Shown piece after piece: positions 27,332 to 35,818 of a stretch of 64,000 nucleotides of DNA. The first letter of the stretch is position 1, and each line of letters starts with the position of its first letter. A program made the position numbers and the translations under genes. Under the pieces are notes generated by a model. The model saw only the letters and a program-made list of their open reading frames with translations. It did no database searches and had not been told where the DNA came from. Location: assembly GCA_947259095.1 (NCBI GenBank), contig CAMYLA010000017.1, positions 1 to 64,000 on the forward strand. The letters run 5' to 3'. The stretch is from an uncultured Acidimicrobiaceae bacterium. GTDB taxonomy: Bacteria; Actinomycetota; Acidimicrobiia; Acidimicrobiales; SZUA-35.

Positions 27332-28125
27332 TGGGGGGTGTCGCCGCTGATGCTGATCCGGTGGAGGCTGCGGGTCTGCTCACCATAGTCGTGGATGGCG
27401 TAGTGCATGGTGCAGCGGTTGTCCCACATGACGACATCGCCTTCGGTCCAGCGGTGGCGGTACAGCCGGTCAGGCTGGGTGGAGTGCTCGTACAGGTACT
27501 CGATGAGCGGCAAGCTCTCCTCGGTGGTCATGTCCTCGAATCGGCGCATGGTGTCTCCGGGGTGGCCCACGAAGAGGGCCTTGCGGCCAGTCTCGGGATG
27601 GGTGCGGACCACGGGGTGGAGCGACGACGGGACTTCGGATCCCTTGTCGACCCGCTTCGCCAGTCGGGTGCCGGCGAACTCGGCGCGGACACCCCCGAGG
27701 AGCCGCTTCATGCCGTCGGAAAGTGTTTCGTAGGCGTGGTATTGGCTCGACCACATGGTGTCGCCGCCGGTGGGGATCTGTCGAGCGGACAGGATGGTGA
27801 TCGACGGCGGTTGTGGGAGGAAGCTGGAGTCGTAGTGCCAGTTCTCGGTGACGGCGTTGGCCTTGCCGAGGTTCTGGAGAGGCAGCACCTGCGGGTGGTC
27901 GGGCAGGTACTGCACGAAGGGGCTGATCGAGAAGGCACCCCAGCGGGCGGCGAAGGCCACATGGTCGTCGACGGAGAGGTGTTGTCCTGGGAACACGAGA
28001 ACGCTGTGTTCGAGGAACGCCTCGTGGACCTCCTCGAACTCGGTGTCGGTAAGGGCGGCGAGGCTGAGCTCCTCGACACGACCGGCGACGTGTCCGGTGA
28101 GCGGAGTCAGTTCCAGTGTTGTCAT
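27328..28125 (-). CDS. TauD/TfdA family 2-oxoglutarate-dependent dioxygenase
   Basis: A 265-residue Fe(II)/2-oxoglutarate oxygenase. The iron ligands are the HxD pair in ENWHYDSSF and the distal His in RCTMHYAIHDYG; the 2-oxoglutarate Arg is in TRSLHRISI. The family hydroxylates taurine, alkyl sulfates, aryloxy-acids and others, and the substrate is not evident. ATG start at 28125. It probably forms an operon with the MDR gene upstream on the same strand (70 bp away). Confidence 0.9.
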   Translation of the reverse strand: MTTLELTPLTGHVAGRVEELSLAALTDTEFEEVHEAFLEHSVLVFPGQHLSVDDHVAFAARWGAFSISPFVQYLPDHPQVLPLQNLGKANAVTENWHYDSSFLPQPPSITILSARQIPTGGDTMWSSQYHAYETLSDGMKRLLGGVRAEFAGTRLAKRVDKGSEVPSSLHPVVRTHPETGRKALFVGHPGDTMRRFEDMTTEESLPLIEYLYEHSTQPDRLYRHRWTEGDVVMWDNRCTMHYAIHDYGEQTRSLHRISISGDTPH

Positions 28126-28194
28126 GTGGTCACCTCGATTTTGTGTCGAAGGGTCCGTGCAGGAGCCGCACTTTGCCAGGTTCGATGCGAACCA

Positions 28195-29166
28195 TCACGG
28201 CACCATGAGGATCTTGCCGAACTGGGCGTCGCTGCGCATGTAGTCGTGCGCCGCCGGAAGATCGCTCAACGGGAAGGTGCGGTCGACGACTGGTCGCAGG
28301 TCGCCGGTGTCGAACAGTGGCAGCAGGTCGTCGGCGAAGCGGCTGCTGCATTCGAGGGCCTCCGCCGGGCTTCGGGTCCGGAAGGTCACGCCGATCAGGG
28401 TGAGCCGGTTGCGGGCCAACAGGTCGAGGTCGATCGTCGAACTCGAACCCGCGTTGCGGCCGACGCTGACATAGCGGCCCAGGACGTCGAGTGCGCCAAC
28501 CAGGTCGGGGAAGAGGTCCCCGCCAACCTGGTCGATCACGCAAGTCACCGGCCCGACCTGCTCGATCATCGACGACGACCAGTCCGAACTCGATGTGTCG
28601 ACAACGAGGTCTGCGCCGAGCCCGGTGAGTGCTGTCGCCTTGGCCGGTGAACGAGTCGTCGCCACGATGGTCGCACCGAGATGCTTTGCGATCTGGATGG
28701 CGGCGGTTCCGACTCCTGACGAGCCGGCCGTGATCAGCACCGTGTCTTCAGCGGTCACGTCGGCAGCGGTGATGATGGCGTCGTGTGCGGTGACGAAGAC
28801 GTTCGGAATCGCGCCGGCCTCGACGTCGGTCAAGGTGGCGGGGCTCGGCATCAACGCGACCGCGTCGACCACGACCAGTTCCGCATGGCACGCTGTGGCC
28901 CGCGCCATCACTCGGTCGCCGACAGCCCAGCCGTCCACCCCGGCCCCCAGCGCCTCGACGGTGCCCGCGATCTCGATCCCCGAGCGGGCCGGGCGGGCCT
29001 TCGGGTTGTCGCGGCGCAACAACCGGCCCGCGATCAACTCTCCTCGGTTGACACCCGCCCCTGCCGTGCGCACCAGTACCTGCCCGCCACCCGGCGACGG
29101 CACATCGACATCGCGTAGTTCGGTGACGGCTCCGGTTTCACCGGGCACCACCCACCACTGCTTCAC
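28195..29166 (-). CDS. Zinc-independent MDR oxidoreductase (quinone reductase type)
   Basis: A 323-residue medium-chain reductase. The N-terminal GroES-like domain has GVNRGELIAGR and a G-I-E-I-AG segment; the nucleotide motif is ITAGSSGVGTAAIQIAKHLGA; CVIDQVGGDLFPDLVGAL is the family signature. No catalytic or structural zinc Cys cluster is present. GTG at 29166 gives a normal N-terminus (VKQWWVV) and overlaps by 4 bp the stop of a small SDR-tail frame; the longer open frame reads through that remnant. Confidence 0.85.
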   Translation of the reverse strand: MKQWWVVPGETGAVTELRDVDVPSPGGGQVLVRTAGAGVNRGELIAGRLLRRDNPKARPARSGIEIAGTVEALGAGVDGWAVGDRVMARATACHAELVVVDAVALMPSPATLTDVEAGAIPNVFVTAHDAIITAADVTAEDTVLITAGSSGVGTAAIQIAKHLGATIVATTRSPAKATALTGLGADLVVDTSSSDWSSSMIEQVGPVTCVIDQVGGDLFPDLVGALDVLGRYVSVGRNAGSSSTIDLDLLARNRLTLIGVTFRTRSPAEALECSSRFADDLLPLFDTGDLRPVVDRTFPLSDLPAAHDYMRSDAQFGKILMVP

Positions 29167-29240
29167 GACCAGAGTCCGCCGTTGACGTTGATGACCGCCG
29201 CTTTCGACGACGGCAGAACCGTGCCCGCTGGATCGCTCAT
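29163..29240 (-). pseudogene. Short-chain dehydrogenase C-terminal remnant
   Basis: A 25-codon frame starting ATG 29240 ends in VINVNGGLWS and TGA, overlapping the next gene in a GTGA junction. VNGGxxS is how many short-chain dehydrogenases end, and the overlap is typical of an operon. The body of the dehydrogenase appears to have been deleted, leaving its tail. Confidence 0.35.
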
Positions 29241-29429
29241 CAGACCATCCTCCCGACGTTTGCGAGCATGACACGAGAAACGGATCGGTGTCTAGCATGC
29301 GCTCTGTGGTCGATGATCAGTTGCCGACCGACCGCTCTACGAGCAAACGTGGAACTCGGCGACGTTGATCTCGTCATCACCGGGGTACCTTGCGGCTCCG
29401 ACAGGAAGTTCACCCGCGGCGTTCGGGGG

Positions 29430-29633
29430 ACGCCGGTTGGCTTGGTTGACGTGACTCTTCATTCTCGGAGCACGCATCGGCTCGAGGACGCTCCTGGTTG
29501 CTGCGCGCTTGCGGCAAGCGCCTTCGCTGCCTCGATCGATCACAGCCTGGTTGACGGCGTACCCGCCGAACGATTCATCGCAGATCTTCGCAAGCTCATC
29601 GAAGCTGAAGACGGTGACCGGTCTAGGGGCTGA
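29430..29633 (+). pseudogene. 2-oxoacid dehydrogenase E2 acyltransferase C-terminal fragment
   Basis: The last ~45 residues of this frame (FAASIDHSLVDGVPAERFIADLRKLIE) match the end of the E2 catalytic domain, where DHRxVDGAxAARFL carries the active-site His and Asp. Upstream sequence does not resemble the rest of the domain. The frame overlaps the end of the convergent DUF4386 gene by 11 bp. Confidence 0.5.
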
Positions 29634-30372
29634 TCGTGGCGTGATCGGCGGCGGGTTCGAGGTCGGTTCGGTCAGGTGATCGATCGAACCCCTTGAAGAT
29701 CAGCCAGAGGGCGAGTGCGATCTCGTTGAGGGGAATGGGGATGACGAAGATGACCTCCAGGAACGCGTCCGATGATCCGGAGAAGGCGTCGAACATCGAA
29801 AGCAGATTGCCGACCATCATCCAGGCCGCAGAAGCGAATCCCCACCCCGAGAGCCATCGTGGGACCAATCTCGAGCCGTACAGCATGCCGTAGAAGATGA
29901 GGGCGCCAACGCCGAACACGAGGACGTAGAGGGCAAAGACCTGGTCCTTCTCCGACAGCAGCGCATCGCCTATGGCCTGGAGCTGGGAAGCGTCGGTGCC
30001 TGCGGTGTTCAGGTGGGCGTTGCTGAGGTCGATCAACGACAACAGCTTGGCTTCGATGGCGATGAGGAGGAGAGCTTCAAGCGATCGGAATCCGACATAG
30101 GCCAGGGCCAGCGCCTCGTTGTACCTCCTCAGGACCGGGAACATGAAGACACCGATGAGAGGTATCGCCAAGACAGCGACGAACTCGAGCAAGATACCCA
30201 GAGTCACCGCTCCCCTGTCGGGGTAGGCGCTTGCCAGGAAGTCCGAGGACCCGGTCGATGGCCCGTACAGCGCTCCTCCGATCAGGAACGGAACGAGCGC
30301 AATGAAGAAGAGAACGCCGACGATGACAGCCGTGCGCCTGTCCGGTCCAACGGCTTGTTGTTCGGTGCTCAT
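29623..30372 (-). CDS. DUF4386 family membrane protein
   Basis: A 249-residue protein with about six membrane segments and the family features YGPSTGSSDFLA, a conserved RSLEALLL segment, YGSRLVPRWLSGWG and a closing IPLNEIALALWLIFKGF. Function of the family is unknown. It is the only intact one of three copies within 9 kb. ATG start at 30372. Confidence 0.85.
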   Translation of the reverse strand: MSTEQQAVGPDRRTAVIVGVLFFIALVPFLIGGALYGPSTGSSDFLASAYPDRGAVTLGILLEFVAVLAIPLIGVFMFPVLRRYNEALALAYVGFRSLEALLLIAIEAKLLSLIDLSNAHLNTAGTDASQLQAIGDALLSEKDQVFALYVLVFGVGALIFYGMLYGSRLVPRWLSGWGFASAAWMMVGNLLSMFDAFSGSSDAFLEVIFVIPIPLNEIALALWLIFKGFDRSPDRTDLEPAADHATISP

Positions 30373-30512
30373 AGGTTCCCCTCCGCATGGAGCAGCATGC
30401 GGCCCACTGGGTCGAGTTCAGGGTTTAGTTCATTGCTACGATTCTTCTCATGCCCAGGCACGGCCGAGTAGGGTCGAATGTCCCCGGCGTCGAGCTTGGC
30501 TCGAAGTCATCA

Positions 30513-30555
30513 CCCGGGACGAGAACCGAACCTCGTGACCTTCGCTTCTCAAGAG
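30513..30555 (-). repeat. Degenerate copy of the tRNA-Thr 3' half (candidate att remnant)
   Basis: Aligned with 34739-34780 of the intact tRNA-Thr gene, 35 of 43 columns match with one gap. The match runs from the anticodon loop through the T-arm to the 3' acceptor strand and stops there. The T-loop A58 is changed and the CCA is gone, so it is not a working tRNA. Same orientation as the intact gene. Confidence 0.55.
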
Positions 30556-30618
30556 GACTTCCCGGATTCTCAGGAGTAACGAATCGGAAATGATGCACGC
30601 CGACCGCGTGCGTTTCGG

Positions 30619-31326
30619 CTACGGCACAGGAGAACCGCGGTCGAGCTCCGTGCAGGACCATGGCAGCCAATCGTCGAAGAACGTCTCGCAGCGCCCTTCG
30701 ATCTCGTAGCGGACCCGGTCCACTTCTGAGAACTGGAACACCGTCGAGTGCAACTGGGCCAGGAGCGACCCGCTTCCACAGCTGGAGGTCGCGTTCGGCA
30801 GGAGCTGTCTGAAGTCCTCGAAATCCACGACGAGTAGACCGTCGGTGAGGTTGACCGACCTGACCGAACCTGCAGTCGCCGACGAGAAGGTCGAAGCCAC
30901 ACCGAGGCTCTGCTCTTGATCGGTTGGTCCCGCCACCAGCTCATCGAGCGCGGCCCGAATCGGGTTGGCTGCCGGGACCTCTCGCTCGAAGCCGGTGACA
31001 GCCAAGCAGTCACTTCCGTCGAAGTCAGTACCGAGCATGAAGATGGATATGGTCCGGACCTCTGGGGTCGTCGAGGTCGATGTCGTCAACGACGCGCTCG
31101 AAGACGCACTCGAAGACGCACTCGAAGACGTGGTAGCCGCCGAGGTTGCGGTTGTCGTCGAGTCCGACTCCGACTCCGACGTCGCCGTTGAAGCCGACGC
31201 CGTGGGTGCGGTGGTCGAGGCCGAGGTTGCGGTCGAGTCCTGATCGTCGTCACCGCAGGACGCGACCAGGAGAACGACCACGATCAGACCCGTGAGGAGG
31301 CGGAGCATGAGCGGCGTGAGTCTCAT
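30619..31326 (-). CDS. GerMN-domain lipoprotein
   Basis: A 235-residue secreted lipoprotein: signal peptide with lipobox (LVASCGDDD), a ~65-residue Ser/Thr/Ala linker (SASSSASSSASL) encoded by short direct repeats, then a GerMN domain (IRAALDELVAGPT, DGLLVVDFEDFRQLL, QLHSTVFQFSEVDRVRYEIEG). GerMN proteins occur in actinobacterial cell envelopes, for example LpqB; the exact role is unknown. ATG start at 31326; an ATG six codons further in is an alternative. Confidence 0.8.
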   Translation of the reverse strand: MRLTPLMLRLLTGLIVVVLLVASCGDDDQDSTATSASTTAPTASASTATSESESDSTTTATSAATTSSSASSSASSSASLTTSTSTTPEVRTISIFMLGTDFDGSDCLAVTGFEREVPAANPIRAALDELVAGPTDQEQSLGVASTFSSATAGSVRSVNLTDGLLVVDFEDFRQLLPNATSSCGSGSLLAQLHSTVFQFSEVDRVRYEIEGRCETFFDDWLPWSCTELDRGSPVP

Positions 31327-31694
31327 GTCCGTACCTCAACACGCCGGACCGGGTCGAGGCAGGGGCGAAGGTCATGAGCTGCCAGCGTCATAGCTCAGAT
31401 GGGTCGGCCCCCCGCAGAGAACTGGGCGGTGGTGTCGTCGGTGGCGCCCCTGAAGCGGAGGGCAACCCCAGGTACGGAGCTCCGAATGGACCTTGGGCTC
31501 TGGGCGAATCCAACGCCGACGACCAGGATTTGTAGTGAAACCCAGGTTGTCTGGAGGCCCAAGCCGGCGGCTCGGCCCGTTGGTCACCCCGCTCGCCCGC
31601 CGCCGTCCATCGATCGTCGCCAGACAGGCGATCGCGGTGGAACATCTCGCGGGGCCTGACGCCTGTGAGGCAAATCACCAAGATGGGACCATCC
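31327..31694. other. Intergenic region between divergent lipoprotein genes
   Basis: About 370 bp with open frames on both strands that lack family-like sequence. It should contain both promoters; no distinctive element was recognised. Confidence 0.4.
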
Positions 31695-32264
31695 ATGAAA
31701 TCGACAACCAGTCTCACGCAACCCACCCGCAGCCGGGCATGCCTGTTGGCACCGATGATCGCCTTGGCCGTCCTGGGAGCCTGCTCGACCAGGTCGTCCA
31801 CTGCCGGCTCGACAACCGCCGAAGTGGACGGGACGCCGGTGTCGGTGACCAATGACCAGACGGCGGCGCCGGTCCCTGACGGTTCCGGCTGCACACCCGG
31901 GCCCGGTCAGCTGCCCGACGGGCGATGGTACGGACATGCGGTTGCAGTGGCGCCGGGCGAACTCCAGTTCGATCTCGCCTGCTGGTTCACCGGAGATGCT
32001 GCCACCGCTGCCGCAACCGAAGACGGTAGCGAATCCCCACCTCCGAACGGTTACCACGTTCGCAACGACAATCCCTCGCTCCGGGTGTTGCGTCCAGCCG
32101 ACGCCACCCCGGTCACCTGGTACCCATCACCTGGCGATCCGGCCTCTGAGACCGACACCGACTACGCCAACTGGCGCACCGAAAACACCGGAACCGACCT
32201 CGGTGTCTGGATCACCATCGAAGGCGGTCAGGTCACGTTCATCAAGGAGCAATGGACGCCATAG
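31695..32264 (+). CDS. Unrecognised secreted lipoprotein
   Basis: A 189-residue protein with a lipobox signal peptide (IALAVLGACSTRS). The mature part has a Cys pair (SGCTPGPGQ, DLACWFTG), a FTGD...HVRNDNPSLR segment and a conserved-looking C-terminus (VWITIEGGQVTFIKEQW), which suggests a small beta-rich extracellular domain. No family was identified. ATG at 31695 rather than 31665 gives a conventional signal peptide. Confidence 0.7.
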   Translation: MKSTTSLTQPTRSRACLLAPMIALAVLGACSTRSSTAGSTTAEVDGTPVSVTNDQTAAPVPDGSGCTPGPGQLPDGRWYGHAVAVAPGELQFDLACWFTGDAATAAATEDGSESPPPNGYHVRNDNPSLRVLRPADATPVTWYPSPGDPASETDTDYANWRTENTGTDLGVWITIEGGQVTFIKEQWTP

Positions 32265-32437
32265 AACTTTGGCTCAGCGACGGCGGCCGACAACTCCTCG
32301 GTCGCGGTCAAACCGTCCACACGCAGCACCTGTTCCGCCAAAGTGCAGCGTTCCACCCTCCCTCACCTTGGCAAGGACATCCCGACCATCACCAGCGGCT
32401 AGGGGCGGCGACGTGTGGCGCTTCCCGAGCGGGCCCG

Positions 32438-33163
32438 CTACGGATTGGCCGTTCCGTTCGGATCGGGGTCGTAGTGATCGCAGTGGGCGAAGAAGACCCT
32501 GCTTGGTTCCAGAGCTTTCAGGCGCCGCATCGTGTCCACGGCGATCGGTCGTAGCTCGTCGTCGGCCACGTTCGATGGTGTCGCAACCTCGTCAACGAAC
32601 TCAGCCAGATTCCACACCGCTTGGCCCGCGAGAACGACACGTTCGGTGTCAGCCTCCACGAGCAGGGCCAGATGACCGGCCGTGTGTCCAGGGGCCGCCA
32701 GCACGGTGACCCCATCGGCGATGGCAACGTCATCATCGACCAAACAACGCTGACTCTCGGGAGGCAGCGCCCATTCGGCAATTGTGTAGGCGGGCTCGTT
32801 CTGCACGGCGTCGATTTCGCTTCGACCGATGAAGAAGGGAACCTCGGACCCGTAGAGCAGGGGATTCTGCCCGCAGTGGTCGAAGTGGAGATGGCTGTTG
32901 ACCACGGCGGTCACCGCGGCCAGCTGCATACCACTGTGGGTCAGCGCCTGATCGAGCATTCGGAGATCGGGTTCGTAGAGCTCGTCGATCAGGGCGCTGT
33001 CGGCGCCGACGCCGGTGTCGAAGATGATCACTCCGTCTGGATGATCGATGGCATAGCCGTTGACCACACATGTCGGAGTGCGGTGTGCCTCGGGATGCCA
33101 GTCCGGCAAGGCGAGCGTGGCCAGCTGAAGCTGAGCAATCTCGGGTAGGTCGCGCAGTGCCAC
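32438..33163 (-). CDS. Metallo-beta-lactamase fold hydrolase, lactonase-like
   Basis: A 241-residue MBL-fold protein. Zinc ligands HxHxDH in VNSHLHFDHCGQ, His in APGHTAGH and His in FFAHCDHYD are present. The bridging Asp usually found in the G-D-A position is Gln (LAGQAVWN). Overall layout resembles AHL-lactonase-type enzymes. GTG 33163 (VALRDLPEI) is preferred; the frame extends to TTG 33208 but those residues look non-coding. Substrate unknown. Confidence 0.8.
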   Translation of the reverse strand: MALRDLPEIAQLQLATLALPDWHPEAHRTPTCVVNGYAIDHPDGVIIFDTGVGADSALIDELYEPDLRMLDQALTHSGMQLAAVTAVVNSHLHFDHCGQNPLLYGSEVPFFIGRSEIDAVQNEPAYTIAEWALPPESQRCLVDDDVAIADGVTVLAAPGHTAGHLALLVEADTERVVLAGQAVWNLAEFVDEVATPSNVADDELRPIAVDTMRRLKALEPSRVFFAHCDHYDPDPNGTANP

Positions 33164-33330
33164 CCCCTCACTATTGCACGGCGCGATCGAGCCGCCCAGC
33201 ACCGCCAAACGCGATCGGGCCGAGCGGAGGTCGAGGGTCGGTCAGGTCGCTCGTATTGTGTCTGCGGATCACAGCCAGCTCGGTCTGAATTGGTCGCGGC
33301 TGGTCAGCGGGTTCGCCTACGGTTGTTTGC

Positions 33331-34398
33331 GTGGCTGACACCGACGGATTTGCGACCGCAATCTTGGCGGCACCAGTCGGCGTCGCAATGCTGGCCAGAC
33401 TCGAAGCCCGGGCCTCGAACTCGGAGACCTATGCGCCGCTTGGCGAGAGTTTCGCTGCCGGGGTCGAGGCCGCGATCGCTCTCGTCGACAAGCTGACGCT
33501 CGGCGAGTTGATCGAGACGGCGGTCTACACCGCCGAGATCGATATCGGTCCCTGGATCTCTGACGCTCCGGCGAACGCAGCACAGGCATACAGAAACGCA
33601 CAACAGCGAGCCCCGATCGCAATCGCAGTGGCCGAGAAGTTCGGCGAACCGCTCCACCGCCCACTCGTGGGGAACGAACAACAGTGGTGGACGACCAACG
33701 ACGGGACCTGGCACACCAGGTTGTCCCCGCTCTTCCGCAACTTCGAACGTGTCTACGACGCTGGCCAATTCACTTGGGCCGGACTGTGGACCGTCACCGA
33801 CCCGCCCGACGTTGCCCACGCTCAGTTGATCGACGCGTGGGAGTTGTATCCCGGACCGATCACGCGATGGCGACTGCCCGCACGGCCCGACGCCAGGGTG
33901 TTCGAGATCAATCGGCCACACGACTGGGCTCGCCTTGTCACTGAGCATCCTCGAAGAGCAGCGTGCAATCTGGAGCATTGGGAGCTTCCAAGCCCGAACC
34001 AGGACATACACAGCCTTGCCGGTCTTCTCGGTATACCAAGCCAGCGGGCGGCACGGGGCACGATAAGGACCCCGGTCCAACCTGACGAAACAACGACAGA
34101 TCCGATGACCACGATCGACACCCGCAGAGGCCACAACGTTGTTGCGGGGAGTCACGATCGGTGCACATTCGGACCCTGTCTTTTTCGAAGAATCGCTGCC
34201 GATGATCAGCCGCTGATCTACGAGGCGGTCAGCGACGGTGGGGGTTGGCCCTCTTCAGGCAGAATCTCACGCATCAGGCCGGCCAGATCCCTTTCGTGGC
34301 GACTTGCCGGCCTTGGCGGAACCCGCCTGGGGATCCTGGCCAGGCTCACCCGAGCCGGATCGTTCGACGTCGCCACCCTCGCAGGGAGGTCGACCTGA
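33331..34398 (+). CDS. Unrecognised protein, C-terminal part probably frameshifted
   Basis: The first ~210 residues read as a real soluble protein (SFAAGVEAAIALVDKL, NEQQWWTTNDGTWHTRLSP, FTWAGLWTVTDPPDVAHAQL, INRPHDWARLVTEHP), with many Trp and no signal peptide or membrane segment. After ~34000 composition changes to Arg- and Ser-rich sequence unlike a folded domain, pointing to a frameshift or deletion. No family is recognised. It lies at the tRNA-proximal end of the accessory segment. Confidence 0.55.
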   Translation: MADTDGFATAILAAPVGVAMLARLEARASNSETYAPLGESFAAGVEAAIALVDKLTLGELIETAVYTAEIDIGPWISDAPANAAQAYRNAQQRAPIAIAVAEKFGEPLHRPLVGNEQQWWTTNDGTWHTRLSPLFRNFERVYDAGQFTWAGLWTVTDPPDVAHAQLIDAWELYPGPITRWRLPARPDARVFEINRPHDWARLVTEHPRRAACNLEHWELPSPNQDIHSLAGLLGIPSQRAARGTIRTPVQPDETTTDPMTTIDTRRGHNVVAGSHDRCTFGPCLFRRIAADDQPLIYEAVSDGGGWPSSGRISRIRPARSLSWRLAGLGGTRLGILARLTRAGSFDVATLAGRST

Positions 34399-34455
34399 GG
34401 CGGAAGACGAGCCAGACCCAGGCGAACCCGACCCCTCGCTCGAATCTCCCGTGCC

Positions 34456-34663
34456 TTGATCCTTGCCATCATCGTCATCGTCGCCATGGGAGCCATCATC
34501 GGGGTCTTTTGGCTCAGCGTCGTGACCAGTTTTGGTGAAATTCTCGGAGTAGCACCCGGGTCGAACCGCAGATCACCCACGAGGCGACACCGGCCGGGTG
34601 GATGAGACCGATCATGCCCTGGTGGCGGCCATCGAGACCCTGCTGGCCAACCCGGATCGATGA
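34456..34663 (+). pseudogene. Remnant of a small membrane protein
   Basis: From TTG 34456 a frame gives a membrane segment (LILAIIVIVAMGAIIGVFWL) and ends at 34605. In another frame 34598-34663 encodes VDETDHALVAAIETLLANPDR, which looks like a genuine C-terminus. An acidic Pro-rich frame lies just upstream (34390-34459). These could be parts of one frameshifted gene; no family is recognised. Confidence 0.3.
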
Positions 34664-34733
34664 CTTGCGGGAGCCGATGGGCAGGTTTCGAGGCCCAGGG
34701 GAGCGGGGCTGGGGGCCAAACCCGCTTGATCAG

Positions 34734-34809
34734 TGGAGCCCGGGACCGGGATCGAACCGGTGACCTTCGCTTTACAAGAGCGGTGCTCTACCAGCTGAGC
34801 TACCCGGGC
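34734..34809 (-). tRNA. tRNA-Thr(UGU)
   Basis: A complete 76-nt cloverleaf on the minus strand: 7-bp acceptor stem GCCCGGG/CCCGGGC, D-arm GCTC/GAGC, anticodon loop CTTGTAA (anticodon TGT), T-arm ACCGG-TTCGATC-CCGGT and an encoded CCA. The top anticodon-stem pair is a C-A mismatch. It marks the boundary between accessory genes (lower coordinates, at its 3' end) and core genes. Confidence 0.95.
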
Positions 34810-35076
34810 CTGGTCCGTCGAGTCTACGCCGTGCGGTCGTCGTCTCGAACGAAAACGGCGCCCAACCGGCCCCGACCTGCGAGCCGATCCCGGGCCTCGT
34901 CGCCCAACCGGGTGGGCGGGGTCGAGATGTCGGGCCGAGTTTGGTCCATTGACCGCTCCGGCGCCACTTCGGGCGCTAGCTTTGGGGGCTGACATCAGAC
35001 GCTCACGTCGATGGCCGCCACCACGACGCCCATCTCGACGGCCGGTGCGTCGCAGCCAGGAGCTTGGACCGTTGCC

Positions 35077-35760
35077 ATGAGACTTGCAACAGAGGAAAGA
35101 ACCGAACGGGAAGCGGCTCATCCCGACACCCGCAACGCCCGATTGGGCGGCACCGACATCTTTCGTGGGGCGCTGGTCATCGTCACCGCCGTCGTCATCG
35201 GAGCCTTCGTCATCAGTCGGGGCCTCGACGGCGACGGCTCGCAGGAGGTCACGTCGCCGAGCACCACCGCCGCCGAAGACCAGGACAGCGCGGCCCAACC
35301 CGACGACACCTCGACCGGAACGACGCTGGTCGATGATCAATCGGTGACCACCCCGTCGGCCCCCGCCGTATCCCAGCCCGCGTCGGCCGACCAGTCCGCC
35401 GGTGAGGTCGTGCCGAGCGAGACCACGCCGGAGGCGCCGACGCTTCGACCGCCGGCCGAGGTCCGGGTGCTGGTGCTCAACGGCGCCAAGACCCAGGGCA
35501 TCGCCGCACGAGGCACCGAAGCACTGCTGGCCGGGGGCTATCAGACCGCAGCACCGAAGAATGCAGCGACGCAGCGACCTTCGGCGGTGCTGTTCGTCGA
35601 GGGCTACCAGGCGGAGGCCACCGAGGTCGCAGCGGTGTTCGGCCCCGGTCTCGAAACGCTGGTTCAGCCGCTCGATCCGGCCGATCCCCCGATCGACGAC
35701 ACCCAGGACGCCGGGGTGATCGTGGTCATCGGGTCCGACGGCCTGATTCCGATCCAGTAG
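35077..35760 (+). CDS. Membrane-anchored LytR C-terminal-domain protein
   Basis: A 227-residue protein: a short cytoplasmic tail, one membrane segment (LVIVTAVVIGAFVISRG), a ~90-residue Ser/Thr/Pro-rich linker, and a LytR_C domain (VRVLVLNGAKTQGIAARGTEALLAGGYQT). LytR_C domains occur at the end of LCP wall-polymer ligases or alone, as here, and are thought to bind the cell wall. ATG at 35077; 35011 is an in-frame alternative but adds an unlikely tail. Confidence 0.8.
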   Translation: MRLATEERTEREAAHPDTRNARLGGTDIFRGALVIVTAVVIGAFVISRGLDGDGSQEVTSPSTTAAEDQDSAAQPDDTSTGTTLVDDQSVTTPSAPAVSQPASADQSAGEVVPSETTPEAPTLRPPAEVRVLVLNGAKTQGIAARGTEALLAGGYQTAAPKNAATQRPSAVLFVEGYQAEATEVAAVFGPGLETLVQPLDPADPPIDDTQDAGVIVVIGSDGLIPIQ

Positions 35761-35818
35761 CCGGCGGCCCGGATCGGCCCACCTTTTGGTGGCGGCCGGT
35801 TCGTGCTAGCCATGGCAC

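Noticed and set aside
27277..28650. 457-codon plus-strand frame across the TauD and MDR genes
   Set aside because: Antisense to two clearly conserved minus-strand enzymes.
30425..30670. Small minus-strand ORF of 81 codons at 30.5 kb
   Set aside because: It translates the degenerate tRNA copy and the end of the GerMN gene; no protein features.
31388..31894. Minus-strand 168-codon frame before the 31.7 kb lipoprotein
   Set aside because: Mostly antisense to the lipoprotein gene and of random-like composition.
33938..34168. Minus-strand frame of 76 codons near the end of the 33.3 kb gene
   Set aside because: No start signal or family similarity; overlaps a region of uncertain coding on the plus strand.
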